Assembly (NCBI GenBank): GCA_964617375.1
Contig: CAZTXQ010000002.1
Coordinates: 1 to 64,000 of the forward strand
Direction: 5' to 3'
Source: Firm-13 sp964617375
Lineage (GTDB): Bacteria; Bacillota; Clostridia; Saccharofermentanales; Saccharofermentanaceae
DNA length: 64,000 nucleotides
Part shown: positions 44,666 to 54,274 of the stretch, one piece after another
Numbering within the stretch: the first letter of the stretch is position 1
Layout of the letters: each line of letters starts with the position of its first letter
Position numbers and translations under genes: made by a program
Notes under the pieces: generated by a model
The model's input: the letters and a program-made list of their open reading frames with translations, nothing else
Databases searched by the model: none
Told to the model about the DNA's origin: nothing

Positions 44666-46111
44666 ATGCGCGTTCGTTTTTCATTTAGAACATCTAAAAT
44701 CACGGCAGTGTTGACCGTTGCGGTAAGTGCAATGGTCACACTGCCTGTTCTTTTATTACCCGTGGGTGTCCGTGACGGAGCCCCCGCCTATGTTGTCGTC
44801 AACAGGGCGTATGCGGCCGCATATCCGTATGATCCCACGAAGCAGACAGTCCTTGTCGAGAAATGGGCCATTACCGGTTCACAGTCGGTCATGGGTCTCG
44901 AAGAGGGAAGCTCCTCTCCCGATACCGCGACCGTTACACCGGGTGCCGATTCTTCGGAGACGGCCACTATTACACCCGGGCCCGGGACGACCGGCGTGCC
45001 GGATCAGACCGGGACACAGGAGACTTCTACGGATTCGGAAGGTGCGCTGTCGCTCGACGGCGGTATCATAGAGATCGGAGAGGGCCAGACGGTTTCCGCC
45101 TCGTATTTTGAAGGTTCCGAACCTGCCGCACAGGCGGAGGATCCATATTCCGGTATCCTGACAGCGACAATCGTTCAGCACGACGACACGGACGGGCGCC
45201 CGATTGAAATTCTCGCGCCGGAGACCTTTCTTTCCGACGACACCACCATGTATGTGAAGACATCCGATACAATCCTTAAGGACCAGCCGGATATGGCAGC
45301 GGTTACGATTGCGACGATCAATACCGGAAAAGCGGTAACCCGCATCGGCATCGGCGATACATGGGCCAAGGTTCGCCTGGAGGACGGCATGGAAGGATAT
45401 CTTCCGCAGGACAATCTGCAGGAGAACATGGTGTTTGTCTCGATCGAAAGAACGGTATGGGTTGATGCGGACGGTCTTAAGCTTCGCGCTTCGCCGTCAA
45501 CGGATGCCGAAGTTCTGAAGACACTGTCGAAAGATACGAAGCTCCTATGCTCGGCGATCTCAGACAAATGGTATAAGGTCGTCGTGGAAGGCACCGTAGG
45601 ATATGTTTACGTCGCGTATACGACACGAACAGCGCCGCCTACTCCGACTCCCGTACCGAAAAAGAGCAGTTCTTCGTCTTCTTCTACAAAGTCGGGCTCG
45701 GGAAAAACGACGGGCGATACGTCTAAGCTTCCGACGATCACCGGCGTCAACGGAGAGAGTATCGTGAATATCTGCGTCTCCATGCTCGGCGTGCCTTATG
45801 ACTGGGCCGGCGAGTCGAGAGACGGCGTCGACTGCTCGGGTCTGGTGGTTTACGCTTACAGACAGATCGGCATCGGCCTTCCTCATCAGTCGAATTCTAT
45901 CGTGAAATGCGGTGTCAGCATCAGCCGCTCCGACATTGCTGTCGGTGATATCGTGTGCTGGGACATGAGAGGCTCTTCCGATACCGTCGAGCATGTCGGA
46001 ATCTATGTCGGAGGCGGCCAGGTCATTCATGCGTCTTCTTCGAGAGACCAGGTCGAATACGGCAGCCTTGATATGTATCCTATCGTCAGCATACGAAGAA
46101 TCATTGCCTGA
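44666..46111 (+). CDS. Secreted NlpC/P60 peptidoglycan hydrolase with SH3 domains
   Basis: A 481-residue protein with a signal peptide (about 1-50), a Thr/Ser/Pro-rich linker (about 80-130), one or two bacterial SH3 domains (about 170-325, TVWVDADGLKLRASPSTDAEVLKTL), a Ser/Lys-rich linker and a C-terminal NlpC/P60 endopeptidase (about 365-481). Catalytic residues: C390 in DCSGL, H443 in EHVGIYVG, and the QVIHAS segment. It should cut stem peptides in the cell wall. GGAGG is 5 bases before the ATG; it lies 21 bp after rpoC and may be partly co-transcribed. Confidence 0.93.
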   Translation: MRVRFSFRTSKITAVLTVAVSAMVTLPVLLLPVGVRDGAPAYVVVNRAYAAAYPYDPTKQTVLVEKWAITGSQSVMGLEEGSSSPDTATVTPGADSSETATITPGPGTTGVPDQTGTQETSTDSEGALSLDGGIIEIGEGQTVSASYFEGSEPAAQAEDPYSGILTATIVQHDDTDGRPIEILAPETFLSDDTTMYVKTSDTILKDQPDMAAVTIATINTGKAVTRIGIGDTWAKVRLEDGMEGYLPQDNLQENMVFVSIERTVWVDADGLKLRASPSTDAEVLKTLSKDTKLLCSAISDKWYKVVVEGTVGYVYVAYTTRTAPPTPTPVPKKSSSSSSSTKSGSGKTTGDTSKLPTITGVNGESIVNICVSMLGVPYDWAGESRDGVDCSGLVVYAYRQIGIGLPHQSNSIVKCGVSISRSDIAVGDIVCWDMRGSSDTVEHVGIYVGGGQVIHASSSRDQVEYGSLDMYPIVSIRRIIA

Positions 46112-46356
46112 ATCTGATTTGATCCAGCCGCGTTTTTTACAAAGCCGTTTTTGAAAAGGGGTTGCCTCAAAACGAAAGTTGAGAGACAGTCCCTATTTCT
46201 TTGGTACAAATGAAAATCGGGTTTCTTAGAACCCGAAAAAATGGGACTTATTCACGCAGCTTGCTCGGATGCTTTCAAAAATCGGCTAAAGAACCGGCGG
46301 CTCTGCCATGGGGCGCAACCTTTTCACGGCTTTTCCCGCATCGGGTGGAAAACCTA
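46112..46356. other. Intergenic region upstream of ctsR
   Basis: No gene seen. It contains the NlpC terminator hairpin (46158-46193) and a second hairpin TCGGGTT/AACCCGA (about 46215-46235) followed by A-run on the plus strand. The rest shows no structure I can interpret. Confidence 0.6.
46158..46193 (+). terminator. Terminator-like hairpin after the NlpC/P60 gene
   Basis: Imperfect arms around AACGAAAG: GGGGTTGCCTCAA pairs with TTGAGAGACAGTCCC, followed by TATTTCTTT. The 5' half resembles the foldback element at 61098. Confidence 0.6.
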
Positions 46357-46384
46357 TTGACAAGAAAGGCGACCGGAATATAAT
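46357..46384 (+). promoter_or_regulatory. ctsR operon promoter
   Basis: TTGACA (46357-46362), 16 bp, TATAAT (46379-46384), both perfect consensus. A second weaker candidate, TTTCAC (46446-46451)-17-TATAAT (46469-46474), lies nearer the gene. Confidence 0.85.
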
Positions 46385-46391
46385 AAAGGTA

Positions 46392-46408
46392 AGTCAAAGA
46401 AAGTCAAA
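46392..46408 (+). promoter_or_regulatory. CtsR operator
   Basis: AGTCAAA-GAA-AGTCAAA matches the CtsR heptad repeat (A/G-GTCAAA-NAN-A/G-GTCAAA) exactly and covers the expected transcription start of the promoter at 46357. An inverted single heptad TTTGACT lies at 46433-46439. It implies heat/stress-regulated autorepression. Confidence 0.93.
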
Positions 46409-46496
46409 GTCAGTGAACAGAGACGGCTCGTTTTTGACTTTCGTATTTCACAAATTATTTGTGACATTTATAATGACCTTACGGGAGGGACCGGAA

Positions 46497-46997
46497 ATGG
46501 CTAGATTGAGCGACATAATAGAATGCATGATCAAGCAGATGATCGAAGATAATAACGGTTCCGCCGTGATTAGCCGAAGCGTTCTGGCGGAGCGGGTCAA
46601 TTGCGTGCCTTCGCAGATCACGTACGTACTTTCGACACGTTTTACCAACGGTCAGGGCTATCTGGTTGAGAGCCGGCGCGGCGGAGGCGGACAGATCCGC
46701 ATAGCGCGCATCCAGAGGGTTTCGATCGCCGATTACCTGATGCACACAATCAATTCTCTCGGCGAGGATCTTTCACAGCAGCAGGCCGAGATTTATCTGC
46801 AGAATTTTCTCGATTATAAGATCGTCCAGATCAAACAGGCGCAGCTTATGAAGGCGGCGCTTTCGGACAAGGCGCTTGTGGCCGTCGAGGCCGACAAGAA
46901 AGCGATTGTACGGATGGATATTTTCAAAAACATGCTGATCAGTCTCTTGACCGAGGGAAATTTCTTAACAAACGATTACGGAGGATACGGCGAATGA
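46497..46997 (+). CDS. ctsR: CtsR stress-gene repressor
   Basis: A 166-residue winged-helix repressor of clp genes. The N-terminal DNA-binding part has LSDIIECMIKQMIE, LAERVNCVPSQITYVLSTRF and the glycine-rich beta-wing thermosensor ESRRGGGGQIRI; the C-terminal half mediates dimerisation and McsB contact. ATG 46497 is preceded by GGGAGGG; the frame is open upstream but lacks a ribosome site and homology. The stop overlaps mcsA by 4 bp. Confidence 0.97.
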   Translation: MARLSDIIECMIKQMIEDNNGSAVISRSVLAERVNCVPSQITYVLSTRFTNGQGYLVESRRGGGGQIRIARIQRVSIADYLMHTINSLGEDLSQQQAEIYLQNFLDYKIVQIKQAQLMKAALSDKALVAVEADKKAIVRMDIFKNMLISLLTEGNFLTNDYGGYGE

Positions 46998-47713
46998 AGT
47001 GCCAAAGATGTAAGGAACGCGAGGCGACCGTTCAAATTATGCAGCAGATCGGCGGTAAAAAGGCACAGACCTTTTACCTATGTGAAGTCTGTGCGAGAGA
47101 GCTCGGAATTACCATGCCGGCTTTTCCTAAAATCGGCAAAATGACAACCAATCCGTTTGCCGCGATGGGAAATGTTTTCCAGTCAAACTTCGGATTCGGA
47201 GCCGACGAAATAAATACAAAGCAGACCGAGCGCTGCACCCAGTGCGGTCTGACTTTTGAGGATTTCAGGAAGTCGGGATATCTTGGCTGTCCGGGATGCT
47301 ATGAGGCGTTTGCGCATCTGCTGGATCCGGTTTTCGTAAGGACGCAGATGGGTAAGAAGCACATGGGCCGCAAACTTGCGCACAAATCGGATAAGGGTGT
47401 CGGAGAAGATAAAGAGAAACGTCTATCCGGGGCGGACGTGACGATGAGGACTAAGAGTCAATCCGAAGCGGCTGTCTCCGGTCAAGTCCCCGCGAGCGGC
47501 GCTAAGAAAAGAAAAGCAGCTGCTAAGGCACAGGTTCCGCTTATATCCGCGGAGGAGTCCGAGGAATTGATCGCTCTCGAAAAGCAGCATCTCGAGAATC
47601 TTCTGAAAGAGAAGAAAGAGGCGCTTGCGAAGGCCGTATCGGCGGAAGATTACATGACGGCCGCGAGAATTCGCGACGAGATCGCGGATCTTACCAGAAA
47701 GAAAGAGGGGTGA
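46994..47713 (+). CDS. mcsA: McsA, activator of the arginine kinase McsB
   Basis: A 239-residue protein with two CxxC zinc-finger sets (MKCQRC...CEVC at 1-33; CTQCG...CPGC at about 77-99), a variable Lys/Ala-rich linker and a C-terminal UVR motif (LENLLKEKKEALAKAVSAEDYMTAARIRDEI). It activates McsB and modulates CtsR. It is somewhat longer than the Bacillus protein because of the linker. ATGA overlap with ctsR. Confidence 0.95.
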   Translation: MKCQRCKEREATVQIMQQIGGKKAQTFYLCEVCARELGITMPAFPKIGKMTTNPFAAMGNVFQSNFGFGADEINTKQTERCTQCGLTFEDFRKSGYLGCPGCYEAFAHLLDPVFVRTQMGKKHMGRKLAHKSDKGVGEDKEKRLSGADVTMRTKSQSEAAVSGQVPASGAKKRKAAAKAQVPLISAEESEELIALEKQHLENLLKEKKEALAKAVSAEDYMTAARIRDEIADLTRKKEG

Positions 47714-47718
47714 GGAGT

Positions 47719-48780
47719 ATGAGCTGGTATTTATCGAAGGGGCCCGACGGGGATGTTGTTTTGTCAAGCAGGGTCCGTCTGGCCAGAGATCTTACGGGAT
47801 TTGCATTTCCTCACCGGCTCGATGACAAGGAGCGGGTCAAGCTCTGTGACCGTGTCGTCGGCGTGATTCAGAATCTGAACGACAAAGCCGAAGACCGGTT
47901 TGTGACCTTAAGCATGGACCTCCTTCCCGAAGCGGACCGTCAGGCGCTCGTTGAAAAGCATCTGATCAGTGACGATCTCGCGAAAGGCGGCCCGGGGCGA
48001 TCCGTGTGTATTTCGAAGGACGAGTCCGTCGCTATTCTGGTTAATGAAGAGGACCATATCCGCATACAGGTTATGGATGCGGGATTCTCTTTGCGAAAAG
48101 TCTACGGAAAGGCCGAAACGATCGCCGTGGCTCTTGAAAAGGCGCTGCCCATAGCCTACTCGGAGAAATACGGATTTCTCACGGCATGTCCCACCAATAC
48201 CGGGACGGGACTTAGGGCATCCGTAATGGTCCATTTGCCGGCTCTTACAAGTTCCGGCCGGATGAAACCGCTGATCGACGGACTTACACAGGCAGGATTT
48301 GCCGTCAGGGGTTACTTAGGCGAGCACAGTCAGGCGGACGGCAATATCTATCAGCTGAGCAATCAGATAACTCTCGGAATTTCGGAGGCGGACATTCTGT
48401 CGGGTTTCGAAAGAATGGTCGAAGAGGTTCTCGATGTGGAGCGCAAGCTTCGGAAGGAGCTCTATGAGAGCAACCCCATGAAGATTACGGACCGCGTGTA
48501 CCGCTCTTACGGAGAGCTTCTGTATTCCAGAATGATGACGGATGTCGAAGCCATGCGGCGCATAAGCGATCTGAGACTCGGAATCGCACTGGGTATTTTC
48601 CCGGACGAAACGGAAGAGAAAATGGCGGAGCTTTCGACGTACATCGGAAGCGCCAGTATACAGAAAGACTCGGGCGAGATGCTCTCGCCCAGACAGCAGG
48701 AAATTAACCGGGCGGAGAAGATCCGTTCGCTTCTTAAACATGACAGAAACGGATCGAAAAACGGTCACAAGAAAGTGTAA
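47719..48780 (+). CDS. mcsB: Protein arginine kinase McsB
   Basis: A 353-residue member of the guanido-kinase fold that phosphorylates arginines to mark proteins for ClpCP. Motifs: VLSSRVRLARDLTGFAFP near the N-terminus, TACPTNTGTGLRASVMVHLP with the catalytic cysteine region, and EHSQADGNIYQLSNQITLG. ATG 47719 has GAGGGG at 47705-47710. An in-frame GTG at 47710 overlaps that site and is rejected. The 5-bp gap to mcsA suggests coupling. Confidence 0.96.
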   Translation: MSWYLSKGPDGDVVLSSRVRLARDLTGFAFPHRLDDKERVKLCDRVVGVIQNLNDKAEDRFVTLSMDLLPEADRQALVEKHLISDDLAKGGPGRSVCISKDESVAILVNEEDHIRIQVMDAGFSLRKVYGKAETIAVALEKALPIAYSEKYGFLTACPTNTGTGLRASVMVHLPALTSSGRMKPLIDGLTQAGFAVRGYLGEHSQADGNIYQLSNQITLGISEADILSGFERMVEEVLDVERKLRKELYESNPMKITDRVYRSYGELLYSRMMTDVEAMRRISDLRLGIALGIFPDETEEKMAELSTYIGSASIQKDSGEMLSPRQQEINRAEKIRSLLKHDRNGSKNGHKKV

Positions 48781-48829
48781 CGGCACAGATTCCGTGCATG
48801 ACATACATGACGGAGGACAGGAGGAAAAC

Positions 48830-51649
48830 ATGAATATTTCGGAAAGAGCAATCAAAACATTATACAGAGCGTATCTGTGTTCGTCGGCTTTCAGCCTCGA
48901 CTACATCGGCACGGAAGAGATTCTTTTCGCGCTTCTGGAAGGGGATGGCTCCGCTGCCAGAATCCTGCGCGACTACGGTCTCGAAAAGGAAGACGTACTT
49001 CGTGAAATCGCGAAAATTGCGGGTCACGATCCGGCCGAGTTCGAAGAGGCACCGATGAACCCGAATGAACTTTTCGCGATGTGCACGAACCGGACGAAGC
49101 GGATTATTTATCTGGCCGAGTTCCTGGCGAAGCGTGTACATCAGAGCATCATCGAGCCCGAGCATATTCTTATGGCGATCATGCGGGACGGACAGTGCAC
49201 CGGGTACCGGATTGTCGCCGGACTCGGGATCTCGGGCAACGAGATCGTCAAGGGCCTCTTAAACCAGGCCGAGAATCCGGAAAATCTCTCGGAAGAAGAT
49301 ATGAATATGAACGGCGACGATACTTTCGAAGGCGCGGAGGAAGACAATGCGGACTTTGGCAGCGATATGGAGGCGGGTAATTCCGCACCCGGCGAAGATC
49401 GGCGCGAGACGAGGGGCGGAAAAAGTAAGACGTCCGCACTCGACAAATATTCGCGTGATCTGACGGTGTTGGCCAAACAGGGCAAATTCGATCCGATTAT
49501 CGGCCGTGAGACCGAAATCAACCGGGTCATGCAGATTCTGGCCCGCCGCACTAAGAATAACCCCGTCCTGATCGGCGAGCCCGGTGTCGGTAAAACGGCG
49601 ATCGCCGAGGGCCTTGCACAGATGATCATATCGGATACCGTTCCGGATATCCTGAAGGGAAAGCGGCTGGTATCTCTCGATGTCGCGGGTATGATCGCGG
49701 GTTCCAAATACAGAGGTGAATTCGAAGACCGGTTTAAGAAGGCACTCGAAGAAGCCCGGAACGCCGGAAATGTCATCCTGTTCATCGACGAGCTTCACAC
49801 GATCGTCGGTGCGGGAAACGCGGAAGGTGCAATGGACGCGGCGAACATATTGAAGCCGCTTATGTCCAAGGGAGAGATGCAGATTATCGGCGCCACGACG
49901 ATTGACGAGTACAGGAAGCACATCGAAAAGGATGCCGCGTTTGCCAGACGTTTCCAGCAGGTCATGGTGAACGAACCGAGCACGACGGATACAATCCTCA
50001 TTCTGAAAGGAATCCGCGAGAAGTACGAGCAGCATCATCGCATCCGGATTCCGGACGACGCGATCGACGCCGCTGTCATTCTGTCGAGCCGGTATATCAC
50101 CGACCGTTTTCTTCCGGACAAGGCGATCGACCTGATTGACGAGGCCGCATCCCGGCTTCGCCTGAAGAAGACAGAGGAACCCGAGGAGAATAAGAAGATC
50201 GGCGAACGGATCAACGAAATTGTCCGGCTCAAGAACGAAGCCGTCGAGAAGCAGGCTTTCGAAACAGCTCAGAAGCTGCGGGAAGAAGAGCTTGAGCTTG
50301 AGAAGAAGCTCGGAGAGATCCATGCGGAGATCGATAAGAAGAAGAAGGATATGCCCGAGGCCTTAACCCCCGACGACATTGCCGATATTGTGGCGAGCTG
50401 GACGGGAATACCGGTGGCGAAGATCAACGAGACGGATGCCGAGAGACTTAGGACTCTTGAGGATCAATTGAGAAAGCGTGTCATCGGACAGGATGAAGCG
50501 GTCACGGCGATTTCGAAAGCGATTCGCAGAAGCCGTCTGGGTCTTAAAGATCCGAAGCGTCCTTCCGGTTCCTTCATCTTCCTCGGAACGACCGGTGTCG
50601 GTAAGACCGAGCTGGCCCGTGCTCTTGCGGAGGTTATGTTCGGGAATGAGAATGCTCTGATCCGGGTGGATATGTCGGAATACATGGAAAAGCACGACGT
50701 ATCCAAGCTGATCGGGTCTCCTCCGGGATATGTGGGATACGAAGAAGGCGGCCAATTGACCGAGAAGGTAAGGCGGCGTCCGTACTCTGTGGTGCTTTTC
50801 GACGAGATCGAGAAGGCACATCCGGAGATCTTCAACTCCATGCTGCAGATCCTGGACGACGGGCGGCTTACGGACGGTCAGGGCCGGACGGTTGATTTCC
50901 GCAACACGATCATCATCATGACTTCGAATATCGGAGCTCGCCTTCTGACTTCCGCCGCCGGCCGCAGAATCGGATTCTCCGTACCGGTAACGAATACGGA
51001 TGAGAAGACCGGCAAGAATTTCGTGACGATAGATGAGGCATCCGAAGAGCATCTTTACGGAGGAAAGACCTACGACGAGGCGAAAACCCTTGTTATGGAA
51101 GAGCTGAAGAAGGCATTTAATCCCGAGTTTATCAACCGTGTGGACGAGATCATTTTCTTCAGAATGCTCAACAAGACTTCGATTCTCCGGATTGTCGATC
51201 TGCTTATGAAAACGCTGTCGAAGCGCATTTCGGATATGGGAATCAGTATGGAGATCACGGACGATGCCAAGGAGTTTCTCTCCAGAAAGGGTTATGATCC
51301 GCAGTACGGTGCAAGACCTCTTAAGAGGACGATTCAGTCACTCGTTGAGGATAAATTCTCCGAGGCCCTGCTCGACCACGTAGTCGAGACCTGCGATACG
51401 GCATTAGTTGACGTCGCGGACGGAGAGATTGTCATCTGCAAGAAAGGTGCTGTAAAGCCCGCAGGGGAGGCGGCGCCGGAATCCGCCGGGAAGGCGGATA
51501 CCGCAGAGAGTCCCGAAAACGCGGCGAGCCCGTCATCCGGTGAAAGCCCGGCATCCGGTGAAAGCCCGGCATCCGGTGAGAAGCCGGCAGGTCCCGACAA
51601 GAACGGGAAGCCGGGGGACGAAGCGAAGCCGAAGAAGGCCAAGCCGTAA
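48830..51649 (+). CDS. clpC: ClpC ATPase with a long low-complexity C-terminal tail
   Basis: A 939-residue AAA+ unfoldase. Two Clp_N repeats (about 1-145), an acidic linker (DDTFEGAEEDNADFGSD), D1 with GEPGVGKTAIAEG, a UVR-containing middle domain (NEIVRLKNEAVEKQAFETAQKLREEE), and D2 with GTTGVGKTELA. The last ~65 residues (from about 875) are a Pro/Ala/Ser/Gly/Glu-rich disordered tail with a repeated SGESPA unit and a basic end, not found in Bacillus ClpC (about 810 residues). ATG 48830 has GGAGG/AGGAGG upstream. Works with ClpP and McsB in protein quality control. Confidence 0.96.
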   Translation: MNISERAIKTLYRAYLCSSAFSLDYIGTEEILFALLEGDGSAARILRDYGLEKEDVLREIAKIAGHDPAEFEEAPMNPNELFAMCTNRTKRIIYLAEFLAKRVHQSIIEPEHILMAIMRDGQCTGYRIVAGLGISGNEIVKGLLNQAENPENLSEEDMNMNGDDTFEGAEEDNADFGSDMEAGNSAPGEDRRETRGGKSKTSALDKYSRDLTVLAKQGKFDPIIGRETEINRVMQILARRTKNNPVLIGEPGVGKTAIAEGLAQMIISDTVPDILKGKRLVSLDVAGMIAGSKYRGEFEDRFKKALEEARNAGNVILFIDELHTIVGAGNAEGAMDAANILKPLMSKGEMQIIGATTIDEYRKHIEKDAAFARRFQQVMVNEPSTTDTILILKGIREKYEQHHRIRIPDDAIDAAVILSSRYITDRFLPDKAIDLIDEAASRLRLKKTEEPEENKKIGERINEIVRLKNEAVEKQAFETAQKLREEELELEKKLGEIHAEIDKKKKDMPEALTPDDIADIVASWTGIPVAKINETDAERLRTLEDQLRKRVIGQDEAVTAISKAIRRSRLGLKDPKRPSGSFIFLGTTGVGKTELARALAEVMFGNENALIRVDMSEYMEKHDVSKLIGSPPGYVGYEEGGQLTEKVRRRPYSVVLFDEIEKAHPEIFNSMLQILDDGRLTDGQGRTVDFRNTIIIMTSNIGARLLTSAAGRRIGFSVPVTNTDEKTGKNFVTIDEASEEHLYGGKTYDEAKTLVMEELKKAFNPEFINRVDEIIFFRMLNKTSILRIVDLLMKTLSKRISDMGISMEITDDAKEFLSRKGYDPQYGARPLKRTIQSLVEDKFSEALLDHVVETCDTALVDVADGEIVICKKGAVKPAGEAAPESAGKADTAESPENAASPSSGESPASGESPASGEKPAGPDKNGKPGDEAKPKKAKP
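51535..51588 (+). repeat. 18-bp tandem coding repeat in clpC
   Basis: Three consecutive 18-bp units (51535-51552, 51553-51570, 51571-51588); the first two are identical (ATCCGGTGAAAGCCCGGC) and the third differs at a few bases. They encode the SGESPA repeats. Confidence 0.9.
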
Positions 51650-51709
51650 GCTCTCGCGAACAGGCACTACTCCGGTGTGTCGGAACAAAGACGAATCATG
51701 ATATAAGAA

Positions 51710-51757
51710 GCGGCCGCATTCTGAACGAAGAGTTCATTTTGCAGCCGCTTTTTTTCG
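51710..51757. terminator. Terminator between clpC and the membrane protein
   Basis: AAGCGGCCGC pairs with GCAGCCGCTT with one mismatch, plus inner GAAC/GTTC pairing and TTTTTTT on the plus strand; it ends the ctsR-clpC transcript. Confidence 0.8.
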
Positions 51758-51779
51758 CGTATAAAGGATGAGGCGGTCT

Positions 51780-52721
51780 TCAGAAGAGTGCGATTGCTCT
51801 TGCAGCCAGGTTCAGGAAGAGCTGGAAGAGCACGTAGCAGAAGATATAGACGAAAAACAAAAAATAGAAGACGGTGTCCTCGGAAAGGCCAAGGGCGTTG
51901 CGGAACGAGAGCAGATGCGTGACGCCCATCAGCAGCAAACTGATCAGGATGAGGGAGAGTGACCCCCGGCTTCCCATCAGAATGGTGAGAAGAAGAAAGA
52001 TCTCCATTACGAGCAGGTAAACCAGGGATATGGATACCAGATCTGCGATTTTCCGGAAGGTTGGCTTTCGGTTGCTGAACCGCGCGGCGATATAGAAGGT
52101 CACGCACATGGTCATGATGAACAGGAACGAAAGAAACGAGAATGCAAAAAATGAGAGCAGCGGATGAGAATAGACGTTCTCGATATCCGAACCAATAAAG
52201 AAGCGAATGATCTCGGTAAAAAGCGGTGCGCCGGAACGACACATCAACAGGGCCAGAACGCCCGTCAGAAGAGAAGCAAAGAGAAAATGGAAATAGGTCA
52301 AAGGCCGCTTGGTCTTCATGGATTCCTGACGGATCTTGGTTGCCGGACGCGAAAAGTACTCGAAAATACTCTTGAATCCCATGGCAAAAGTCGGAAAGAG
52401 CGTTCTCGCCTGATCGGCAAACGTCTTCAAACGCATAAAACGGCGCGCATTAAAACGTCCGGTTTTCTCGATAAAGTCTTCGGCCGCTCTTTCTTTCCTG
52501 CGCTTCCATGAACTCTTACCCTGCTTTTTGCGCTTGGAATGATCTTTTACCGAAGGATTGCCGTTCGAACCGGATGCCGCCCCTGTTGTTCCGGTTCTGT
52601 CCGCCGAGCCATAGCTTGCCGAACCGCTGCCTGCGTTTGAAGCTCCGGTGCCCGTATCCTTACAGCGACAACGTTCACCGGCGGTCAATTCGCGACCGCA
52701 GTAGAAACAATACCTTGCCAT
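51780..52721 (-). CDS. Zinc-ribbon membrane protein of unknown function
   Basis: A 313-residue protein. An N-terminal zinc ribbon (CFYCGRELTAGERCRCK, residues 5-21) is followed by a Gly/Ser/Ala-rich linker, a basic stretch with RKERAAEDF, and about five membrane helices (roughly 145-310). This recalls YIP1-type membrane proteins with a zinc ribbon but I cannot assign a family. ATG 52721 has GGGGAGGAA upstream; the in-frame start 30 bases earlier does not. Alone on the minus strand. Confidence 0.75.
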   Translation of the reverse strand: MARYCFYCGRELTAGERCRCKDTGTGASNAGSGSASYGSADRTGTTGAASGSNGNPSVKDHSKRKKQGKSSWKRRKERAAEDFIEKTGRFNARRFMRLKTFADQARTLFPTFAMGFKSIFEYFSRPATKIRQESMKTKRPLTYFHFLFASLLTGVLALLMCRSGAPLFTEIIRFFIGSDIENVYSHPLLSFFAFSFLSFLFIMTMCVTFYIAARFSNRKPTFRKIADLVSISLVYLLVMEIFLLLTILMGSRGSLSLILISLLLMGVTHLLSFRNALGLSEDTVFYFLFFVYIFCYVLFQLFLNLAARAIALF

Positions 52722-52897
52722 CTTACGATATTTCCTCCCCAAAAAATACATCGCACGAAATCCGATAACCTTCGTGCCAAACCCACATCACTCCTGTATA
52801 ATACGAAACAGATGTTATCAATTTGTGTCATAAGAATCCACAAAATACGTACATTTTATTGTGACGTAAATATTTATGCTAAGAGGAGTATATTGGC

Positions 52898-54235
52898 ATG
52901 TCCGGAAAAAGACAACTAAAAATCGGGGCCGTCCCCAACGGATTCATTTACAATTTTTGTGGACTCCGTGTCGTGCTGACTTATGCACGGCTTCGATACG
53001 GGATTCATGTGAAGAAGGACAAGGCTGTCTGTGATATGGAGGGGCCAATGGTCTGTATGGCAAATCACCCTTCCTTTCTGGATCCGTTCGTAATGGCCGG
53101 GGTTTTGCTCGATCGGAAGATCAATATTGTCGCCGGTGCGTATCTGTTCAGAAACCGCATCATCGGCCCGTTATTTGCCAAGGGCGGATGTATACCGAAG
53201 ATGCAGTTTCGCTCGGATTCGGTAGCGGTTAAAGCGATGCTTACGGTTCTGAAAAGGAACGGAACGCTCGGCATTTTTCCCGAAGCGACGCGCTTTGTTG
53301 ACGGGACCAACGTGACCTTTGACAACGCGCTGGCCAAACTGGTTAAGAAGACCGACAGTGCCGTTTGCTTTATCGAATCGCACGGTGCCTATATGACATG
53401 GCCCAGATGGAGCAACAGCTCGATCCGGCGCGGCCGCATCGAGGGATGTGTGAAGAAGGCTTATTCCGTCGAAGAAGTGAAAGCGATGACCGTCGACGAG
53501 CTCCATGCGGTCATGCTCGAGAACCTTACCTACAACGAATATGACTGGCTGCGCAAGAATCCCCGATCCTTTAAGAACAAGGCGATCGCATCCGGAGCGG
53601 AAAACATCGCGTATGTCTGTCCGCGCTGTGAGGCTGAGAACAAGATCGTCTCGGAAAAGGACACGCTTCGCTGCACGGCGTGCGGCAACCGCGCGAGAAT
53701 GGACGAGAGCGGCTTCTTTCATCCGGTCGAAGAGGGCGACAAAGTTTTCGAGGATCTGCACCTTTGGCAGAACTGGGAGCGGAAGAGATTAAAGGACAAG
53801 ATCGCGTCTCAGGATTTTGTTTTCGAGGAGGAGGCGCGCCTTTTACTTCTGTATGACGATTATGAGTACCGTGATGTCGGCCGCGGAGTGATCCGGATCG
53901 AAAACAACCGGGTCGTTTATATCGGTACTTCTGTACCGGTCGAAGAAGGTCTGCCATACAATAAGAAGGAACGCAAATCGGACAAGGTACGGCGTGCCTG
54001 CGAAGAAGCGAGGAAGAGACTGGATGACGCACCGGAAATCAGAAAAGAATTTCCGATTTCCCATATCAAGGGTATCAGCGTGGATTACGGCAAGCGCTTC
54101 GAGATTACCGAGACCAGTGGTCTGATCAACCGGTTTATCCTGAAAAACGGACAGAGGATCTTTGAATTACAGATCATCATTCAAAGTCTTAAAGATAAAG
54201 AGCCGGAGACGAGACCGGCGGCAGACCCTGCCTGA
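52898..54235 (+). CDS. Lysophospholipid acyltransferase with zinc ribbon extension
   Basis: A 445-residue PlsC-like 1-acylglycerol-3-phosphate acyltransferase. The HX4D motif is H57-D62 (ANHPSFLDPF), and FPEATRF is the third acyltransferase motif (usual form FPEGTR; here Ala replaces Gly). A C-terminal extension of about 200 residues includes a zinc ribbon (CPRCEAEN...CTACGN, about 245-270) and a beta-rich region of unknown role. It heads a likely operon with three paralogous membrane proteins, 39 bp before the first. Confidence 0.85.
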   Translation: MSGKRQLKIGAVPNGFIYNFCGLRVVLTYARLRYGIHVKKDKAVCDMEGPMVCMANHPSFLDPFVMAGVLLDRKINIVAGAYLFRNRIIGPLFAKGGCIPKMQFRSDSVAVKAMLTVLKRNGTLGIFPEATRFVDGTNVTFDNALAKLVKKTDSAVCFIESHGAYMTWPRWSNSSIRRGRIEGCVKKAYSVEEVKAMTVDELHAVMLENLTYNEYDWLRKNPRSFKNKAIASGAENIAYVCPRCEAENKIVSEKDTLRCTACGNRARMDESGFFHPVEEGDKVFEDLHLWQNWERKRLKDKIASQDFVFEEEARLLLLYDDYEYRDVGRGVIRIENNRVVYIGTSVPVEEGLPYNKKERKSDKVRRACEEARKRLDDAPEIRKEFPISHIKGISVDYGKRFEITETSGLINRFILKNGQRIFELQIIIQSLKDKEPETRPAADPA

Positions 54236-54274
54236 AGAACACAGTCACGAATATAAGGAGGAGAAGGTAAGAAA

